Shown: positions 31,168 to 33,575 of the stretch, in pieces | How the letters are laid out: every line of letters begins with the position of its first letter | How positions within the stretch are numbered: position 1 is the stretch's first letter | Source of the DNA: Streptosporangiaceae bacterium | GTDB taxonomy: Bacteria; Actinomycetota; Actinomycetes; Streptosporangiales; Streptosporangiaceae | Direction of reading: 5' to 3' | NCBI GenBank assembly: GCA_030041275.1 | Contig: JASHOE010000106.1 | Coordinates: forward strand, 1 to 33,575 | DNA: 33,575 nucleotides | Translations under genes and position numbers: made by a program | The notes under the pieces: model-generated | What the model saw: only the letters and a program-made list of their open reading frames with translations | Database searches by the model: none | What the model was told of the DNA's origin: nothing

Positions 31168-31944
31168 ATGGTGGCGCCGCGGCCGCACGAGAGCCATGGC
31201 CTGCTGGCCGGGCGCACGGTGCTGATCACCGCCGCGGCCGGCACGGGCATCGGCTTCGCGACCGCGCGCCGCTGCGCCGAGGAAGGCGCGCGGGTGGTCA
31301 TCAGCGACCGCCATGAGCGCCGGCTGGCAGCGGCGGCGGAAGAGCTAGCCGAGATCGGCGGCGAGCGGCCGCTGGCCCTGGTCTGCGACGTGACATCGCA
31401 GGAGCAGGTGGACCGGCTGTTCGACACCGCGGTCGGTGAGTACGGCCAGTTGGATGTCGCGGTGAACAACGCCGGCCTGGGCGGGGACACGCCACTCGTC
31501 GAGATGACCGACGAGCAGTGGCACACGGTGCTTGACGTGACTCTGACGGGCACCTTCCGGTGCACGAGGGCCGCGTTGCGGCACATGATCCCGCGCGGCC
31601 GCGGCGTGGTGGTCAACAACGCGTCGGTGCTCGGCTGGCGGGCGCAGGCCGGTCAGGCGCACTACGCGGCCGCCAAGGCGGGCGTGATGGCCCTCACGCG
31701 GTGCGCGGCGATCGAGGCGGCCCCGGCAGGGGTTCGGGTCAACGCCGTGTCGCCGAGCATCGCGATGCACCCGTACCTGGCGAAGGTGTCCAGCGAAGAG
31801 GTGCTCGCGGAGCTAGCCGCGCGTGCGGCCTTCGGTCGCGCGGCCGAGCCGTGGGAGGTCGCCGATGTGATCGTGTTCCTCGCCAGTGACTACTCCTCGT
31901 ATCTGACCGGGGAGGTCGTCTCGGTCTCCAGCCAGCATCCGTGA
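31168..31944 (+). CDS. ipdF: IpdF: short-chain dehydrogenase of steroid ring C/D degradation
   Basis: The 258-residue SDR has the cofactor motif TAAAGTGIG (21-29), NNAG at 100-103, Ser153, and catalytic Tyr166 and Lys170 (HYAAAK). The core sequence, including VLDVTLTGTFRCTRAAL, NNASVLGWRAQAGQ and the SSQHP end, closely matches mycobacterial IpdF, which oxidises the 5-hydroxy group of the HIC-CoA intermediate. Three in-frame ATGs exist (31132, 31144, 31168); 31168 best fits the family N-terminus, while earlier starts lie against the hairpin. It is followed 11 bases later by echA20. Confidence 0.88.
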   Translation: MVAPRPHESHGLLAGRTVLITAAAGTGIGFATARRCAEEGARVVISDRHERRLAAAAEELAEIGGERPLALVCDVTSQEQVDRLFDTAVGEYGQLDVAVNNAGLGGDTPLVEMTDEQWHTVLDVTLTGTFRCTRAALRHMIPRGRGVVVNNASVLGWRAQAGQAHYAAAKAGVMALTRCAAIEAAPAGVRVNAVSPSIAMHPYLAKVSSEEVLAELAARAAFGRAAEPWEVADVIVFLASDYSSYLTGEVVSVSSQHP

Positions 31945-31955
31945 TGGAGGGCAGC

Positions 31956-32702
31956 ATGATCACCAGGACGCTGGCGACGGACGGCGTCGCCGAGGTCATC
32001 GTCGACCACCCGCCGGTGAACGCCCTGCCGGTCGCCGGCTGGTTCGAGCTGGCGGAGGCGGTGCGGGCGGCCGGCAACGACTCGCAGGTCCGGGTCGTCG
32101 TGCTGCGTGCCGAGGGCCGCGGCTTCAACGCTGGCGTCGACATCAAGGAGATCCAGGCGGACCCTGGCTTCGGCGCGCTCGTGGGGGCGAACCGCGGTTG
32201 TTTCGCGGCGTTCGCGGCCGTATACGAGTGTGCGGTCCCGGTCATCGCCGCGGTGCACGGATATTGCCTCGGCGGCGGCATCGGGCTCGTCGGCAACGCC
32301 GACGTGATCGTGGCGAGCGACGACGCCACCTTCGGCCTGCCCGAGGTCGACCGCGGTGCGCTCGGCGCCGCGACCCACCTGTCGCGGCTCGTGCCCCAGC
32401 ACAAGGCCAGGGCCATGATGTACACCTCGGCGACCGCGACCGCGGCCGAGTTGCACGCGTTCGGGTCGGTGCTGCGTGTGGTGCCGCGCGCTGAGCTGCG
32501 CGACACGGCGCTGGCGGTCGCCGCGCAGATCGCCGCTAAGGACCCCGTAGTCATCCGGCTCGCCAAGGAGGCGTTCAACGGCATCGACCGGTGGGACGTC
32601 AGCCGCAGCTACCGGTACGAGCAGGGCTTTACGTTCGAGCTGAATCTGCTGGGCGTGTCCGACCGGCTGCGCGAGTCGTTCGGGCCGGACGGCAAGGAGT
32701 GA
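31956..32702 (+). CDS. echA20: EchA20-type crotonase, steroid ring D hydrolase
   Basis: The 248-residue crotonase has HPPVNALP near residue 18, oxyanion segments GRGFNAGVDIKEIQ (54-67) and HGYCLGGGIGLVG (101-113), and LPEVDRGALGAATHLSRLVPQ. Its similarity to M. tuberculosis EchA20 covers nearly the whole length, including the YRYEQGFTFELNLLGV C-terminal region. EchA20 hydrolyses HIEC-CoA to open ring D, giving the substrate of IpdAB. GGAGGG precedes ATG 31956. The gene lies after ipdF in this operon rather than before ipdA as in M. tuberculosis. Confidence 0.93.
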   Translation: MITRTLATDGVAEVIVDHPPVNALPVAGWFELAEAVRAAGNDSQVRVVVLRAEGRGFNAGVDIKEIQADPGFGALVGANRGCFAAFAAVYECAVPVIAAVHGYCLGGGIGLVGNADVIVASDDATFGLPEVDRGALGAATHLSRLVPQHKARAMMYTSATATAAELHAFGSVLRVVPRAELRDTALAVAAQIAAKDPVVIRLAKEAFNGIDRWDVSRSYRYEQGFTFELNLLGVSDRLRESFGPDGKE

Positions 32703-32710
32703 GGCGGTCG

Positions 32711-33575
32711 ATGGCTGAGGATGTCGTTCAGTACGCGGTCGATGGCTCGATCGCGAGGGTGACCATGAACCGGCCCGAGTACGGCAACGCGCAGAACTCT
32801 GCCATGACGTATGCGCTGGACGACGCTTTCTACCGGGCCGCGGCCGACGACGGCGTCGCCGTCGTGGTGCTCGCCGGGGCGGGTAAGCACTTTTCCGCCG
32901 GGCACGACATCGGCACTCCTGGCCGGGACATCGATCAGTCCTTTGACCGCCGCGCCGGGTTGTGGTGGGACCACGTCGGCAAGCTCGGCGGTGACAGCAG
33001 GTACGCCCGCGAGCAGGAGGTCTACCTGGGCATGTGCCGCCGCTGGCGGGAGCTGCCGAAGCCGATGATCGCGCAGGTGCACGGCGCCTGCATCGCTGGC
33101 GGCCTCATGCTCGCGTGGGTCTGCGATCTGATCGTGGCCGCCGACGATGCGTTTTTCGCCGACCCGGTGGTGCGGATGGGCATCCCGGGCGTGGAGTACT
33201 TCGCTCATCCGTGGGTGATGGGACCCCGGCACGCAAAGGAGTTCCTGTTCCTCGGCGAGCGGATCGGCGCGTGGCGCGCCTATGAACTCGGCATGATCAA
33301 CCGCGTGGTGCCGGGCGCTGACCTGGCAGCCGAGGTGACCACGCTGGCCACCAAGATCAGCGCGATGCCGCGGCTCGGTCTCGCGCTCACCAAGAAGGCC
33401 GTCAACCAGGCAGAAGATGCCATGGGTTTGCAGGTCGGCATGGACTCGGTATTCGGTTTGCATCACCTCGCGCACGCGCACAACGCGGAGGTTGGCGCGG
33501 ACTCGCTGGCCGGCCACGACGCTCGGTCCATGCGCGATGCCCGGCGGCAGGACGAACAGGGCAAACCAGACGAGC
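32711..33575 (+). CDS. Enoyl-CoA hydratase/crotonase, 3' end outside the window
   Basis: The frame from ATG 32711 stays open for 288 codons to the window edge. The oxyanion segments AGKHFSAGHDIG (57-68) and HGACIAGGLMLAW (124-136) are present, and the sequence NRPEYGNAQNSAM and RRAGLWWDHVGKLGG is typical of a crotonase subgroup common in steroid- and lipid-degrading actinobacteria. GAGGCGG lies seven bases upstream, eight bases after the echA20 stop, so it belongs to the ipd operon. The precise substrate is not clear; a role in HIP-CoA breakdown is inferred from context. Confidence 0.9.
   Translation, partial: MAEDVVQYAVDGSIARVTMNRPEYGNAQNSAMTYALDDAFYRAAADDGVAVVVLAGAGKHFSAGHDIGTPGRDIDQSFDRRAGLWWDHVGKLGGDSRYAREQEVYLGMCRRWRELPKPMIAQVHGACIAGGLMLAWVCDLIVAADDAFFADPVVRMGIPGVEYFAHPWVMGPRHAKEFLFLGERIGAWRAYELGMINRVVPGADLAAEVTTLATKISAMPRLGLALTKKAVNQAEDAMGLQVGMDSVFGLHHLAHAHNAEVGADSLAGHDARSMRDARRQDEQGKPDE

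Noticed and set aside
1..33575. Phage, defence island or transposon content
   Set aside because: No transposase, integrase, toxin, nuclease or defence motifs were recognised in the coding regions; the genes are metabolic, transport or regulatory.

Overview
The window is high-GC DNA with GTG and TTG starts and tightly overlapping genes, typical of a high-GC actinobacterium (Actinomycetota). A steroid ring C/D degradation operon preceded by a KstR2-type operator, hopanoid-tailoring enzymes, an F420-type flavin-fold oxidoreductase and many TetR/LacI regulators fit a soil actinomycete. The genus cannot be fixed from sequence alone. No tRNA, rRNA, CRISPR array, transposase or integrase was found.

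Layout. (1) 1-2885, minus strand: an alpha/beta-hydrolase esterase followed by a Baeyer-Villiger monooxygenase, a plausible ketone-to-ester-to-acid-plus-alcohol pair, separated by a GC-rich tandem repeat and ending at a long perfect hairpin. (2) 3216-5887, plus: a two-gene ABC transporter whose start codon lies in a duplicated 26-bp segment. (3) 5891-12272: a sulfatase (minus) divergent from a YbhN-type flippase-like membrane protein (plus), then a minus-strand set of TetR regulator, PAP2/AUR1-like phosphatase and glycerophosphodiester phosphodiesterase. (4) 12429-17014: a DUF347 membrane protein, a COG4280-like membrane protein with a small partner, a ChrB N-domain protein, and a cation-exchanger ORF fused in frame to an F420/FMN split-barrel oxidoreductase. 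(5) 17174-20487: a scar in which a frameshifted livM remnant is joined to the C-terminal third of an alpha-ketoacid dehydrogenase E1-beta gene; then a 3-hydroxyisobutyrate dehydrogenase-like gene that runs on into the scar, and a LacI regulator. (6) 20658-25339: a hopanoid-tailoring locus with hpnJ and a GT28-like glycosyltransferase on minus, and divergently hpnR (C-3 methylase) and a short TetR gene on plus, with a 22-bp imperfect palindrome between them. (7) 25326-28103: an ankyrin protein, YceI, an enoyl-CoA hydratase and an SdpI-family protein. (8) 28278-33575: ipdA-ipdB-ipdC-ipdF-echA20 and a further enoyl-CoA hydratase cut by the window end, behind a perfect KstR2 consensus site.

The most interesting items are the hopanoid locus (C-3 methylation plus cyclitol-ether chemistry, with an unusual glycosyltransferase in place of HpnI), two copies of a dispersed hairpin repeat 31 kb apart, a 48-bp palindrome at the start of the exchanger ORF, and the livM/E1-beta deletion scar. 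No wholly novel multi-gene system could be demonstrated. The hopanoid locus is the best candidate for something not fully described.
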